Assembly (NCBI GenBank): GCA_965226965.1
Contig: OZ245715.1
Span: forward strand, 1,922,001-1,986,000
DNA: 64,000 nucleotides
Origin: Endoryza foliicola
Lineage (GTDB): Bacteria > Bacteroidota > Bacteroidia > Chitinophagales > Chitinophagaceae
Reading direction: 5' to 3'
The position numbers were made by a program, and so were the translations under genes. Below are positions 7,873 through 16,972 of this stretch, piece by piece. The first letter of the stretch is position 1, and each line of letters starts with the position of its first letter. Below the pieces are notes generated by a model. That model worked only from the letters and a program-made list of their open reading frames with translations. It made no database searches and was not told where the DNA came from.

Positions 7873-9222
7873 ATGAATTTCCTAAAAGCACTATATAATA
7901 ATCCTGTTTTTATCGGTCGAAGGCTCTATTTAGCCGTCGTGATACTGATTTTGGCGTTCGTTCTGTCATTTTTTCTGCCATGGCTTCTATTGATTACAAA
8001 AATTGCTGTTGTAGCACTAGCAATTTTAACTTTAGTAGATGCTGCTACGCTGTTTTTGCCACGTAGACCCATACTTGCAAATAGAATTTGCTCGGACCGC
8101 TTCTCCAATGGTGATCAGAATAAAGTACAACTGAAAGTCTATAACAATTTTCCCTTTACTTCTCAAATTGAGATTATTGACGAATTGCCGATTCAGTTTC
8201 AGATTCATGATTTTTCCAAGAAAGTTGCTGCGAAGTCGAAAGAATCTTCAATTGTTGAATATTCACTTCGCCCAGTAGAGAGAGGCGAATACCATTTTGG
8301 TTCCGTATTGGTCTATTGTAAAAGCCCCTTACAATTACTCATTAGACGAATCGAATTTACGCAAGAGGAACGAACCATCAGGGTACTACCTTCCTACTTT
8401 CTAATGCGCCAATATGAATTAAAGGCATTCTCCAACAATCTCCAAGATGGAGGTTCAAAGAAGATCCGAAAAATTGGTCACAGCCTTGAATTCGAACAAA
8501 TCAAAGAATACGTTCGGGGCGATGATATCCGGAGCATTAACTGGAAAGCTACAGCCCGCAAAGGTGGCTTAATGGTCAATAATTATACCGACGAAAAGAG
8601 CCAACAAGTATATTGTTTGATAGATAAAGGCCGTGTCATGAAAAGCCCTTTCAATGGACTTTCACTTTTAGATTATGCGATCAATGCAAGCTTAATATTA
8701 AGTAGGGTAGCGCTAATAAAACAAGACAGGGCAGGACTCATCACCTTCGATCATCAAATCGGTCAAGTTGTTCCGGCTTCAAGGGTACAGGGCCAAATGA
8801 CCAATATTCTCGAAACCTTGTACAACCAACAGACTCGTTATCTGGAGACCGACTATGAGAAGCTTTATGCCCAGCTTAAGTTTAGAGTGAACCAAAGAAG
8901 CCTATTGATACTCTTTACTAATTTCGAATCAATGGCCGGTTTGGAGCGTCAGTTACCGTATTTAAGAGCCATTTCTAGATCACATCTACTCTTAGTAGTG
9001 TTTTTTGAGAACACAGAATTAAATCAAATAACCTCTCAGAAAGCTCAAAGCCTGGAGGATATTTATATGAAAACCATTGCGGAGCGCTTTTCATACGAAA
9101 AGAAACGCATGGTAAAAGAACTGAGAAAACACGGAATTTTTACCATTCTTACCGAACCTGAAAATCTCACGATCAACACAGTGAATCAATACCTCGAATT
9201 GAAATCACGTCAAGCCATCTAG
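7873..9222 (+). CDS. DUF58 (vWA-like) membrane-anchored protein
   Basis: 449 residues. Two N-terminal hydrophobic segments (about 18-36 and 38-60) anchor a cytoplasmic part with an immunoglobulin-like region and the DUF58 signature LEFEQIKEYVRGDDIRSINW (205-224) followed by KATARKGGLMV. The vWA metal site that would read DxSxS is DKGR at 251-254, so a classical MIDAS is degenerate, as is common for this family. DUF58 proteins are thought to be clients or adaptors of MoxR ATPases. It is the last gene of the module; truB follows after 32 bp but has its own promoter-like element. Confidence 0.9.
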   Translation: MNFLKALYNNPVFIGRRLYLAVVILILAFVLSFFLPWLLLITKIAVVALAILTLVDAATLFLPRRPILANRICSDRFSNGDQNKVQLKVYNNFPFTSQIEIIDELPIQFQIHDFSKKVAAKSKESSIVEYSLRPVERGEYHFGSVLVYCKSPLQLLIRRIEFTQEERTIRVLPSYFLMRQYELKAFSNNLQDGGSKKIRKIGHSLEFEQIKEYVRGDDIRSINWKATARKGGLMVNNYTDEKSQQVYCLIDKGRVMKSPFNGLSLLDYAINASLILSRVALIKQDRAGLITFDHQIGQVVPASRVQGQMTNILETLYNQQTRYLETDYEKLYAQLKFRVNQRSLLILFTNFESMAGLERQLPYLRAISRSHLLLVVFFENTELNQITSQKAQSLEDIYMKTIAERFSYEKKRMVKELRKHGIFTILTEPENLTINTVNQYLELKSRQAI

Positions 9223-9242
9223 CTTAATTCCCCGAACTTGGT

Positions 9243-9250
9243 TAGCTTTG
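9243..9250 (+). promoter_or_regulatory. Candidate -7 element TAGCTTTG directly before truB
   Basis: TAGCTTTG fits TAnnTTTG. Using the spacing seen at the SRP RNA gene (start about 4-5 nt after the final G), transcription would begin at about 9254-9255, at the truB ATG, giving an almost leaderless mRNA. No -33 TTTG was found at 19-21 nt. Confidence 0.4.
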
Positions 9251-9254
9251 CAGC

Positions 9255-9947
9255 ATGAATACGAGTGCCAACCCGTTTGATGCAGGTAAAGTGTTATTAA
9301 TCGACAAGCCCCTAGAATGGACTTCCTTCGATGTGGTTAGAAAAATTAGAAATGCAGTCCGTACTAAAAAAGTAGGACATGCAGGCACACTCGATCCATT
9401 AGCAACCGGATTATTGATTGTTTGTACTGGAAAGTTCACCAAACGAATCAATGAATTCATGGCACAGGAAAAAGAATACACCGGAACATTTACAATTGGT
9501 GCCGTTACTCCTACGTATGATTTAGAAAGCGATCCGGAACAACAGAAGGATTGGGCCTCCATTTCAAATGAAGCGATCTTAAACGCTACAATACCTTTCA
9601 TTGGTGAAATACAGCAGATTCCTCCGGCACACTCTGCAATTAAAGTAAATGGTAAACGTGTTTATGAACTGGCAAGAAAAGGAGTGGAAGTAAAACTTGA
9701 ACCAAGAACCATTACAATTAAAGAATTTGAAATTACTGATATAAAGGACAATGTAATCGGTTTTCGTGTAGTATGCACAACCGGAACCTATATCAGAAGT
9801 TTAGCACAGGATTTTGGTCAACACTTAGGCGTTGGAGCCTATCTAAGCTCACTGCGCCGCACCCGCATCGGCGATTTCTCAGTAACTACGGCCTACACCA
9901 TGGATCAAGCCCAAGCCATGATCGCAGAAACGCTTTCAGCACAGTAG
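9255..9947 (+). CDS. truB: tRNA pseudouridine(55) synthase TruB
   Basis: Converts U55 of the T-psi-C arm of tRNAs to pseudouridine. The 230-residue protein contains the TruB signature VGHAGTLDPLATGLL with catalytic Asp47, an N-terminal LLIDKPLEWTSFDVVRKIR segment, the IPPAHSAIKVNGKRVYELAR region that contacts RNA, and the CTTGTYIRSLAQDFG motif near residue 180. It lacks a long PUA extension, as is usual for short bacterial TruB. It follows the DUF58 gene on the same strand by 32 bp. Confidence 0.96.
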   Translation: MNTSANPFDAGKVLLIDKPLEWTSFDVVRKIRNAVRTKKVGHAGTLDPLATGLLIVCTGKFTKRINEFMAQEKEYTGTFTIGAVTPTYDLESDPEQQKDWASISNEAILNATIPFIGEIQQIPPAHSAIKVNGKRVYELARKGVEVKLEPRTITIKEFEITDIKDNVIGFRVVCTTGTYIRSLAQDFGQHLGVGAYLSSLRRTRIGDFSVTTAYTMDQAQAMIAETLSAQ

Positions 9948-10294
9948 AGAATTTTTCGATCTCAAATAGTTATTGATTGAGTTTTGAGTTATTGAGTTCG
10001 GTGTAGTAGGCATTGGGCCTTAGGCTTTAGGTCTTAGGCTTTTTTTGACTACAGATTAGCCTCCAATATTCAATCAACCTGACAGCGATCAGGATTTACA
10101 GGATTAAAGGATTTACAGGATGGATAGTCTACCTCCTTACCCTCGTTCCTCGTTTCCTCTCATCCTCGTTCCTATTTTCCCCCTGTTCCTCCTCCTGTTC
10201 TTTCTATGTATTTCATCCCACATCTACAAACTCACAAATTCACTAATTATCTCCCCGGCTGTTTCATTATTAATTATTAATTCTTAATTATTAA
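9948..10294. repeat. Non-coding gap built of dispersed mosaic repeat blocks
   Basis: There is no plausible gene in these 347 bp. The gap is a chain of short phrases: TTAGGC-rich repeats (about 10017-10043), a TTTACAGGAT doublet near 10095-10122, C/T-rich CCTCGTTCCT units (about 10139-10200) and an A/T block of TTAATTATTAATTA type (10266-10298). Two blocks are exact copies of sequence elsewhere in the window: AATATTCAATCAACCTGAC (10065-10083, also 23606-23624) and CCGGCTGTTTCATTATTAAT (10255-10274, also 44572-44591). The A/T block reaches the stop of the next gene, so it may also act as a weak transcript end. Confidence 0.75.
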
Positions 10295-12616
10295 TTAGAA
10301 CGGGTAATTGATACCCAACTGAAACTGCCCATTCGCAATTCTCAAATCATGAAACCAGCCATTGTTAATAGCCACCCAGCGAGGGTCTTTCAATTTGTAG
10401 GCCCAGTCAAATCGTATGAGGAAATAGTCGAAGTCTAAACGTAAACTGGTACCGCCTCCAATAGCGAGGTCTTTATAGAGTCTGCTGAATTGGAAACTTG
10501 CTTCCGGAATTTTATCCGTCAAGTTAGCATCTTTGAATTCGTTGCTCCAAATATTACCCATGTCAACAAACAAAGCGCTTTTTACTTTTATTCCTGCCAC
10601 TGTTGTTAAATCAAATCGATATTCCATATTCGCTTCCAACTGCATGTTGCCAAAACGGTCGTTGGCTCTGGTTCCCGAAGTATCATAAAGTAGGGTACTG
10701 CCGGGTCCTAATCGTCGAACTTGCCATGCACGCATACTGTACGGTCCACCTGCGAAATAGGCTTTGAAGAAGGGCAGGTTGGTTTCCGGCTGATCGCCTT
10801 TTTTACCGTAAACGTAACCGTAGCCAAAAAATCCTCTAAAAGCTAAGGCTGATCGATTGTAGCTAATTAAATGTTTGTATTCAATATCTGTTTTAACAAA
10901 GCGGAACAAATTGTTTCGCTCCAAATTTTTAATAAAACCAAACAAGGCACCACTTTCTTCTATGCGAACTTTGAAGTTAGAACGGCGTTTGCCTTTGATC
11001 CATGTTGTATTCATGGATGCTATCGTACCAATTACAAATCCATCGTTAAAGGCATAGCGAAGCGAAGGAATTTGCTGAATCAATTTATTCAAACTATCCT
11101 TTCCATCTAAGCGGGTATACTCCACATTTATCGGAATCAATTGCCAATTGAATCGTTTTGAAGACCATTCGTAACCAAAGCCACTGTTGATTGAACTTAC
11201 ATTGTATATATCTTTTCTAATAGTATAGCTACCATTGATGTTTAAGATGGTGCGTTCGTTGGCGATTTTCTTTTGAATTTTATCACTGATCTTGAAAGGG
11301 ACAATCAATCGAGGAAAATTGATGCTGTGTGATAAATTCGTTTGAAGTGTTTGAATAAAACTAGAACCGAATTCTACACCAAAGCGGGCATTGGTATTGG
11401 TTTGGATCGACTGTCTAAAAGCGTTTCTATTGGTCAAAGCAAAGTTCAAACCAAGGCCAAAGAATTGGGAAGTGGTTAAATAGTCGGCTATGTTTCTGCT
11501 CGCTTCTAAGTCAACTTTCAGATTACGCTTGAGCGAAGGATACAATCGGATTTCAGCATCTAATAGCGGTACACTATCGTATCGCTCTGTTAGCGCAACA
11601 TCTGCACTTTGCCAAGCACCCAGCCTATTAAATGTATTGATCGTTTTATAATAATCCGTTTCATTGTACTGTTTGCCGGGAATCAAACTCACATACCGAT
11701 TCATAAAACCAAGTTTGAATCGATTACTTAGAAATCTAAATTGATACGGTTTTACAGTACTGTCTTTGTATATGAGAACGGAGTCTTGTACCAAGCTTTG
11801 GTCGGGCAATATGGTAACATTACCAATGTAGAATTTTTTAACTTGGTTGGAATCGGAGGGAGGCTTTTGCTTGAATACAATTTTGATAGTGGGGTTCTCT
11901 GATTTTTTCTTCAAAGAATCCAATAGTCTAATTTGTTCAAATGGATCCAACGTAGGGTCGATCAATGCCGCAACAACAGTATCTACCAAAGCATATACAT
12001 CATCGGGCCCAATTTTGTAATACCCATTTTGATGAAATTGGCTCACCAATCGATCACGTTCTGCAGCAATGGCACCGATGGAATAAGGATCGTTTGCTTT
12101 GATAACGGGTTTTGTTTGTGGCTCGGTGGCTATTTCCTGAAGCGCGGGTGTAGTTAGTTGATAGGTTACCGACTCAACCTTGGTCTGCTTCCCCGGTGTT
12201 ACAAAAAAATTGATATGTACTCTCTGCTGATCACCTTTCTTTACTACGTAAAAACTATCTCGAATTTGAGGGTAGAAATAACCTATAGAGGTGAGTAGTG
12301 CTTTTAAAAAGATTCGAGAACGAGCAATATTTGAACTGTCAAATCCGGGAGGATTTTGCAATACCCGAACACCTGCATAACTCACATACCTGGTTTTGAT
12401 GGAGTCGTCTAACTGATTTTCTAGTTTACTGATCAATTCAGCCTTGGGTAGTCCGGTTAGGGGAGAATTTAGATAGATGGTTGTTTTGTAAACAAAAGGT
12501 TTATTGCGCGGCAATTTCTTTGAGGCTCCACAGGAACTGATCAATAAAACCACCAGCCCGGCTATCAGGTAATGGGTTATAACTTGAAATAAACTAACTT
12601 GCTTCCGGGCTACCAT
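10295..12616 (-). CDS. Lipidated Omp85-family outer-membrane protein, TamL-like
   Basis: 773 residues from the ATG complementary to 12614-12616. A lipoprotein signal peptide ends LLISSC with Cys29 as the predicted lipid-anchor residue. The N-terminal half (about 45-330) looks like POTRA domains, for example a VTYQLTTPALQEI region. The C-terminal half is a beta barrel with the Omp85 segment FAGGPYSMRAWQVRRLGPGS, and the protein ends in INYPF with a terminal Phe typical for barrel insertion. A lipid-anchored TamA-like barrel corresponds to TamL of Bacteroidota. I infer this assignment; a plain BamA-like protein is the alternative. No tamB lies next to it. It is divergent from the RNA methyltransferase gene, with start codons 21 bp apart. 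Confidence 0.88.
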   Translation of the reverse strand: MVARKQVSLFQVITHYLIAGLVVLLISSCGASKKLPRNKPFVYKTTIYLNSPLTGLPKAELISKLENQLDDSIKTRYVSYAGVRVLQNPPGFDSSNIARSRIFLKALLTSIGYFYPQIRDSFYVVKKGDQQRVHINFFVTPGKQTKVESVTYQLTTPALQEIATEPQTKPVIKANDPYSIGAIAAERDRLVSQFHQNGYYKIGPDDVYALVDTVVAALIDPTLDPFEQIRLLDSLKKKSENPTIKIVFKQKPPSDSNQVKKFYIGNVTILPDQSLVQDSVLIYKDSTVKPYQFRFLSNRFKLGFMNRYVSLIPGKQYNETDYYKTINTFNRLGAWQSADVALTERYDSVPLLDAEIRLYPSLKRNLKVDLEASRNIADYLTTSQFFGLGLNFALTNRNAFRQSIQTNTNARFGVEFGSSFIQTLQTNLSHSINFPRLIVPFKISDKIQKKIANERTILNINGSYTIRKDIYNVSSINSGFGYEWSSKRFNWQLIPINVEYTRLDGKDSLNKLIQQIPSLRYAFNDGFVIGTIASMNTTWIKGKRRSNFKVRIEESGALFGFIKNLERNNLFRFVKTDIEYKHLISYNRSALAFRGFFGYGYVYGKKGDQPETNLPFFKAYFAGGPYSMRAWQVRRLGPGSTLLYDTSGTRANDRFGNMQLEANMEYRFDLTTVAGIKVKSALFVDMGNIWSNEFKDANLTDKIPEASFQFSRLYKDLAIGGGTSLRLDFDYFLIRFDWAYKLKDPRWVAINNGWFHDLRIANGQFQLGINYPF

Positions 12617-12637
12617 AAAAGGAATAAATCTATCACA

Positions 12638-13375
12638 ATGCTGGTTAAATCACAGGTCAAATATATTCAAAGTTTAAGCCAGAAAAAATTCAGGGACGAA
12701 ATAGGGGAATTCACAGCCGAAGGTCCCAAAATAATTAACGAATTCTTGGCTGCACCCAATATTCAAATCAAAGAAGTGTTCGCCCTGGCCTCTTGGATCG
12801 AAGAACATGAAAATGCGCTTAAAACAGCCGCCATTCCATTTACGGAAGTAAGCCACCAAGAATTGGAGCGCATTTCACAGCTTCAAACACCCGCCGAGGT
12901 GTTGGCAATCGTAAAAAAGCCTGTTTTTAATGCAGATAAGCCAGTTTCACCTTGGATACTAATTCTCGATACTATCCAAGATCCCGGTAATTTAGGAACA
13001 ATCATTAGAACAGCCGACTGGTTCGGAATCACCGATATCGTTGCAAGCCCCCAAACAGCCGATTATTTGAACCCTAAAGTAGTACAAGCTACCATGGGCA
13101 GCTTATCGAGAGTTCGAATCATTTATACCCCGCTTGAGTCTTATATCGATCAAATCAAAGATCGACCCATATTGGCCGCTCACCTAAACGGCAGCCCCTT
13201 GCAATCAATCCAAAAACCTGAAAAAGGAGCTTTGATTATAGGTAATGAATCCAAAGGAATTGACGCTAATCTAATCACTGATAAAGTTGTCAAAATAACC
13301 ATCCCGGCCAAGGGTGGAGCAGAATCTTTGAATGCTGCGGTAGCCACCGGCATTCTATTATCGCACCTTACCTGA
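12638..13375 (+). CDS. SpoU/TrmH-family RNA 2'-O-methyltransferase
   Basis: 245 residues from ATG 12638 (MLVKSQVKYIQSLSQKKFRD); an upstream in-frame ATG at 12599 overlaps the divergent gene and is less likely. The N-terminal substrate-binding domain (TAEGPKIINEFL) precedes a SPOUT knot domain with the three SpoU motifs: ILDTIQDPGNLGTIIRTADW, ALIIGNESKGI and ITIPAKGGAESLNAAVATGI. It methylates the 2'-OH of a ribose in rRNA or tRNA using S-adenosylmethionine; RlmB-like rRNA modification is most likely but the target cannot be read from sequence. Its last 8 bp overlap the convergent permease gene. Confidence 0.92.
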   Translation: MLVKSQVKYIQSLSQKKFRDEIGEFTAEGPKIINEFLAAPNIQIKEVFALASWIEEHENALKTAAIPFTEVSHQELERISQLQTPAEVLAIVKKPVFNADKPVSPWILILDTIQDPGNLGTIIRTADWFGITDIVASPQTADYLNPKVVQATMGSLSRVRIIYTPLESYIDQIKDRPILAAHLNGSPLQSIQKPEKGALIIGNESKGIDANLITDKVVKITIPAKGGAESLNAAVATGILLSHLT

Positions 13376-14603
13376 ACTGAATCGCCCGAATCGGTTGTAC
13401 CGTTTTTACAATTGCGGAAGGAATAAGAAGAATCAAAAAGCACACTACAAAAGTGGCCAATACCACTAATGCAACCTGCCACCAAACCAGGTAAACAGCA
13501 GCTTTGGAGATATAATATGTGTCTTCAGACAAAGTGATAAATCCATACTGATATTGAAGCCAACACATAAGAAGTCCCAATAGCAACCCACCCAATATGC
13601 CTACTCCTGAAATGATACTACCCTGATATAAAAATATCCGTTGAACAGTGCCATTCGGACTTCCCAGCGCTTTCAACAAGCCAATCATTCGGGTCCTTTC
13701 CAATACGAGGATCAGTAAACAAGTAATTAAATTAAGAGTTGCAATCACCATCATAATAGCCATCACAATGTAAATGGTTTGGTCTTGTAACTGCAGCCAA
13801 TCAAAAATAGAAGGGAACGACTCTTTGATCGTTTGGGACGTAACGTCAAAAGGAAGATAGGGTACAATGTCGTAACTAACGCGGTCCATATCATTAGGTT
13901 GATCTAAAATCAACTCATATCCGCCAATTTGTTCGGGTGTCCAGTCATTCAATCGTTGTATCAAGCGCAAATCGCCCAGCGCAAAAAGCTTGTCGTACTC
14001 TTCAATACCGGTTTTGAAGATACCCACTACCGTAAGTTTCCGTGGTCTAGGTGGTGCTCCGTTGGGTTGAATAAAGAAAATCATTACTTGGTCCTTCACC
14101 TTCAAATTCAGTTGCTTTGCCATGGAAGCAGAAAGATTGATTTCTTTATTATAGCTGCTATCATCAAAATTGATCCATCTTCCTTCAACCAGAAAGTTCT
14201 TTAAGTTATCAAAGCCATAGTTTTTTTCTACCCCTTTAAAAAGCACACCTTCAATTGTTTCTGTAGTCTTTAATATGGCGTTTTTTGTGGCGTAAGCTTG
14301 CACCTTTTTGATTCCAGGCACCATTTTGGGCAAATTCAGAACGGAATCGCTTTTTCGGACCGGTAATTCTTCGGCAATGGCTACCTGTTGCGTGCTATTG
14401 TAATTGATTACTCGCACATGGCCGAAAAAACTGAATACTTTATTGCTGATAGTTTGTTGAAAACCACCGGCAAATGCAAGGGTTACGATCATTACAGCCA
14501 CACTAATAATGGTAGCTGCAACCGACAATCGTACGATGAATCGGGAGAAACTTTTCTGACCGCTAAATGCTACCCTTCGGGCAATGAACGCTGCTATATT
14601 CAA
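13368..14603 (-). CDS. FtsX-type ABC transporter permease, LolC/LolE-like
   Basis: 411 residues with the MacB/LolC topology: one N-terminal helix (FIVRLSVAATIISVAVMIVT), a periplasmic domain of about 230 residues, and three C-terminal helices (TIYIVMAIMMVIATLNLITC, a GSIISGVGILGGLLLGLLM segment and WWQVALVVLATFVVCFLIL). The LERTRMIGLLKALGS motif is the cytoplasmic FtsX-family coupling region. Such permeases extract lipoproteins from the inner membrane or act in mechanotransmission. No ATPase gene is adjacent. A -7 element lies 21 bp upstream of the start. Confidence 0.9.
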   Translation of the reverse strand: MNIAAFIARRVAFSGQKSFSRFIVRLSVAATIISVAVMIVTLAFAGGFQQTISNKVFSFFGHVRVINYNSTQQVAIAEELPVRKSDSVLNLPKMVPGIKKVQAYATKNAILKTTETIEGVLFKGVEKNYGFDNLKNFLVEGRWINFDDSSYNKEINLSASMAKQLNLKVKDQVMIFFIQPNGAPPRPRKLTVVGIFKTGIEEYDKLFALGDLRLIQRLNDWTPEQIGGYELILDQPNDMDRVSYDIVPYLPFDVTSQTIKESFPSIFDWLQLQDQTIYIVMAIMMVIATLNLITCLLILVLERTRMIGLLKALGSPNGTVQRIFLYQGSIISGVGILGGLLLGLLMCWLQYQYGFITLSEDTYYISKAAVYLVWWQVALVVLATFVVCFLILLIPSAIVKTVQPIRAIQFR

Positions 14604-14623
14604 TCGGCATGGTTTTCGTTTGT

Positions 14624-14631
14624 CAAAAATA
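14624..14631 (-). promoter_or_regulatory. Candidate -7 element for the FtsX-type permease
   Basis: On the minus strand this reads TATTTTTG, matching TAnnTTTG. Predicted start about 14620, giving a leader of roughly 17 nt before the ATG at 14603. Confidence 0.45.
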
Positions 14632-14699
14632 GTGGGTACCTTTCAATCTGCCGTATTTTTTAAGGGTTCCAACCTATTCAAATAACGTATTTTTAGTTC

Positions 14700-15989
14700 A
14701 TGAAGCATTGTTTCAGCATCCTATTGGCCCTCTTCATTTTGCAGGTAAAGGCACAAATTCCTGAAATGGTGGTGGCACCGAATATTGCCACCGTGCAACT
14801 TTTTCAAAATGGCAACCAATTGGCCTATCCTCTCATTCGTTTGAATGCCCTAGAACAAATGGAACTTCATTTCGACGATCTGGACCCTTCCGTTAAAAGC
14901 TATTATTATACCTATCAATTGTGCAATGCCGATTGGACACCAGCCATGCTGAGTCAATTTGATTTTATCAAAGGATATTCCCAAACCCGATTAACTACCT
15001 ACCGAGTTTCATCCGTTGCCTTTACAAAATATGTGCACTATCAAGCCGTACTTCCCGATCGTAACTCCATTCCTTCCCGTTCCGGCAACTATATTCTCAA
15101 AGTTTTTAAAGACGGAGATACTTCAAAACTGCTTTTTACCAAACGATTTCTGGTGGTTGATGACAAAGCCTCCATCTCAGCGGCCATAGTTCAACCCTTC
15201 AATTCTCAAATCATTCGCACCCACCATAAAGTTCAATTCAGAGTGAATTTCAGCGAACAGTTGAATTTGATGAACTATTTGCAACAAACCAAAGTGATGA
15301 TTTTACAGAATGATCGCTGGGACAATGCCATTACCCATGTTCGACCTACTTTTTTCAATCGTAACATAATGGATTTTGATTGCGAAGCAGATGCGGTTTT
15401 TCCGGCCGGTAAAGAATGGCGCTGGCTTGATCTGAGAAGTTTTCGATTGCAAAGTGATCGGGTCTTGAATGCCATCTACACCAAAACTTCGACAGAAATT
15501 TTTGTGAAACCCGATGCAGACAGATCGAATCTTCGAGTGAATTTCTTCCGAGATGCCAATGGCGCTTACTATATTCAAAACACAGAAGGCTTGAATCCTT
15601 ATTGGCAGGGCGATTATGCCACTGTTCACTTCGCTTTTGCTCCGGCCGGCGGCCAGCCCATCCGTGGTAAAGACGTGTACATCGTAGGTCGCTTTACCAA
15701 CTATGAATACAATAGCAAAACTAAACTCGTATTCAATGCTGAGAAGGGTTTGTACGAAACCAGCTTGTTTCTGAAACAAGGTTATTATGACTACGCCTAT
15801 GTAACCATCGACCAAGGAACGCAGCCAGGTCCCAAACAACTGCCTGATTTCCAACAAACCGAAGGCAATTATTGGGAATCGGAGGACGAATACACCATCC
15901 TGGTATACTACAAGGCTTTAGGGGGGCGACACGATGAATTGGTGGGTGTTTCAAAGGTGAATTCCATGACCAATAAAACCCTCCGATAA
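14700..15989 (+). CDS. Type IX secretion plug-domain protein (DUF5103)
   Basis: 429 residues with a type I signal peptide ending QVKA-Q. The mature protein follows the DUF5103 pattern: a start such as VQLFQNGNQLAYPLIRLN, the middle KSYYYTYQLCNADW segment, and a C-terminal domain with GKDVYIVGRFTNYEYNS, LFLKQGYYDYAYVTID and a near-terminal DEYTILVYYKALGGRHDELVG. In Flavobacterium the Plug protein of this family closes the periplasmic end of the SprA channel of the type IX secretion system. The family is established; whether this copy is that plug or a paralogue is inference. No other T9SS gene is nearby. Confidence 0.87.
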   Translation: MKHCFSILLALFILQVKAQIPEMVVAPNIATVQLFQNGNQLAYPLIRLNALEQMELHFDDLDPSVKSYYYTYQLCNADWTPAMLSQFDFIKGYSQTRLTTYRVSSVAFTKYVHYQAVLPDRNSIPSRSGNYILKVFKDGDTSKLLFTKRFLVVDDKASISAAIVQPFNSQIIRTHHKVQFRVNFSEQLNLMNYLQQTKVMILQNDRWDNAITHVRPTFFNRNIMDFDCEADAVFPAGKEWRWLDLRSFRLQSDRVLNAIYTKTSTEIFVKPDADRSNLRVNFFRDANGAYYIQNTEGLNPYWQGDYATVHFAFAPAGGQPIRGKDVYIVGRFTNYEYNSKTKLVFNAEKGLYETSLFLKQGYYDYAYVTIDQGTQPGPKQLPDFQQTEGNYWESEDEYTILVYYKALGGRHDELVGVSKVNSMTNKTLR

Positions 15990-16040
15990 AGGCTTTTTAG
16001 AAAGATCGATAAATCTGCCCGCTGCCAATGTTTTTTGTCC

Positions 16041-16048
16041 TATATTTG
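16041..16048 (+). promoter_or_regulatory. Promoter -7 element (TATATTTG) of the SRP RNA gene
   Basis: TATATTTG is a perfect TAnnTTTG match ending 5 nt before the first base of the SRP RNA closing stem (16053). This gives an internal calibration of -7 element to start-site distance for the window. Confidence 0.65.
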
Positions 16049-16052
16049 CGGC

Positions 16053-16147
16053 GGCAGGTCTTACACGACCAGCTCCTGCCGAACCTCCCCAGGGTCGGAA
16101 GGCAGCAAGGATAGGCGGTTGTAGCGGTGCGATGTGAGTAGCCTGCC
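16053..16147 (+). ncRNA. ffs: Small bacterial signal recognition particle RNA (4.5S-like)
   Basis: About 95 nt closed by GGCAGG (16053-16058) with CCTGCC (16142-16147). It carries the conserved SRP domain IV apical segment, recognisable as CCCCAGGGTCGGAAGGCAGC (about 16087-16106), with the GGAA-type tetraloop and the asymmetric internal-loop bases that bind Ffh. It forms the SRP with Ffh for co-translational targeting of membrane proteins. The minimal form without an Alu domain fits Bacteroidota. A run of T (ATTTTTA) follows the stem and can act as the terminator. Confidence 0.93.
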
Positions 16148-16241
16148 ATTTTTAAAGAAATTCTCGAGAGCCAATTTGGAAGAACCTTTTTTCAATTTGG
16201 CTTTTGTTTTTTATATCGCAATCATTCAAATATCATATCAA

Positions 16242-16892
16242 ATGAAATTTTTTATTGATACAGCCAATTTGGCTCAAATTAAGGAAGCCAATGAATTAGG
16301 CATCCTCGACGGTGTTACAACCAACCCATCATTAATGGCCAAAGAGGGCATTAAAGGCGAAGCAGCCATTTTAAAACATTATGAAACTATCTGCGAATTA
16401 GTAGATGGAGATGTAAGTGCAGAAGTATTGTCAACCGACTTTGCAGGCATGATTGAAGAAGGTAAAAAATTCGCAGCCATCCATCCGAACATCGTAGTGA
16501 AAGTGCCTATGATCAAAGATGGTATCAAAGCGCTGAAATGGTTCTCTGAGAATGGTATCAAAACCAATTGCACCTTGGTATTCTCTGCCGGTCAAGCTAT
16601 TTTAGCTGCAAAAGCAGGCGCAACCTATGTTTCTCCCTTTATCGGTCGTATCGACGATAGCAGTTGGGACGGTATCCAATTGATCGAAGAAATTGCTCAG
16701 ATCTATACCATCCAAGGTTTTAAAACTGAGATATTAGCGGCTTCTATCCGCAACGCTCTTCATATTGTGAAATGTGCTCAAGCCGGTGCTGATGTATGCA
16801 CTTGTCCGCTCGATTCAATCTTGGGATTGTTAAAACATCCTTTGACCGACATCGGGTTGGCGAAATTTATGGAAGACGCCAAGAAAATGTAA
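16242..16892 (+). CDS. Transaldolase / fructose-6-phosphate aldolase family (TalC/Fsa type)
   Basis: 216 residues from ATG 16242 (MKFFIDTANLAQIKEAN); a longer reading from 16134 would start inside the SRP RNA and is rejected. The short-form transaldolase signatures GVTTNPSLMAKEG and IVVKVPM are present, with Lys87 as the likely Schiff-base lysine, followed by NCTLVFSAGQAILAAKAGA and a final LLKHPLTDIGL. It transfers dihydroxyacetone units in the pentose phosphate pathway, or cleaves fructose 6-phosphate; the two activities cannot be separated by eye. It is followed by a strong terminator. Confidence 0.94.
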   Translation: MKFFIDTANLAQIKEANELGILDGVTTNPSLMAKEGIKGEAAILKHYETICELVDGDVSAEVLSTDFAGMIEEGKKFAAIHPNIVVKVPMIKDGIKALKWFSENGIKTNCTLVFSAGQAILAAKAGATYVSPFIGRIDDSSWDGIQLIEEIAQIYTIQGFKTEILAASIRNALHIVKCAQAGADVCTCPLDSILGLLKHPLTDIGLAKFMEDAKKM

Positions 16893-16919
16893 TTCTAGTA
16901 GAATATATAAAATTACAAA

Positions 16920-16945
16920 GGCGCTGCATCCGCAGCGCCTTTCTT
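16920..16945 (+). terminator. Intrinsic terminator after the transaldolase gene
   Basis: GGCGCTGC (16920-16927), loop ATCC, GCAGCGCC (16932-16939), then TTTCTTTTT. Confidence 0.93.
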
Positions 16946-16972
16946 TTTATTTAGCCAACAAGAACGAATCTA

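Noticed and set aside
12599..12637. Upstream ATG for the SpoU methyltransferase
   Set aside because: The added residues overlap the start of the divergent gene; MLVKSQ at 12638 is the family-like start.
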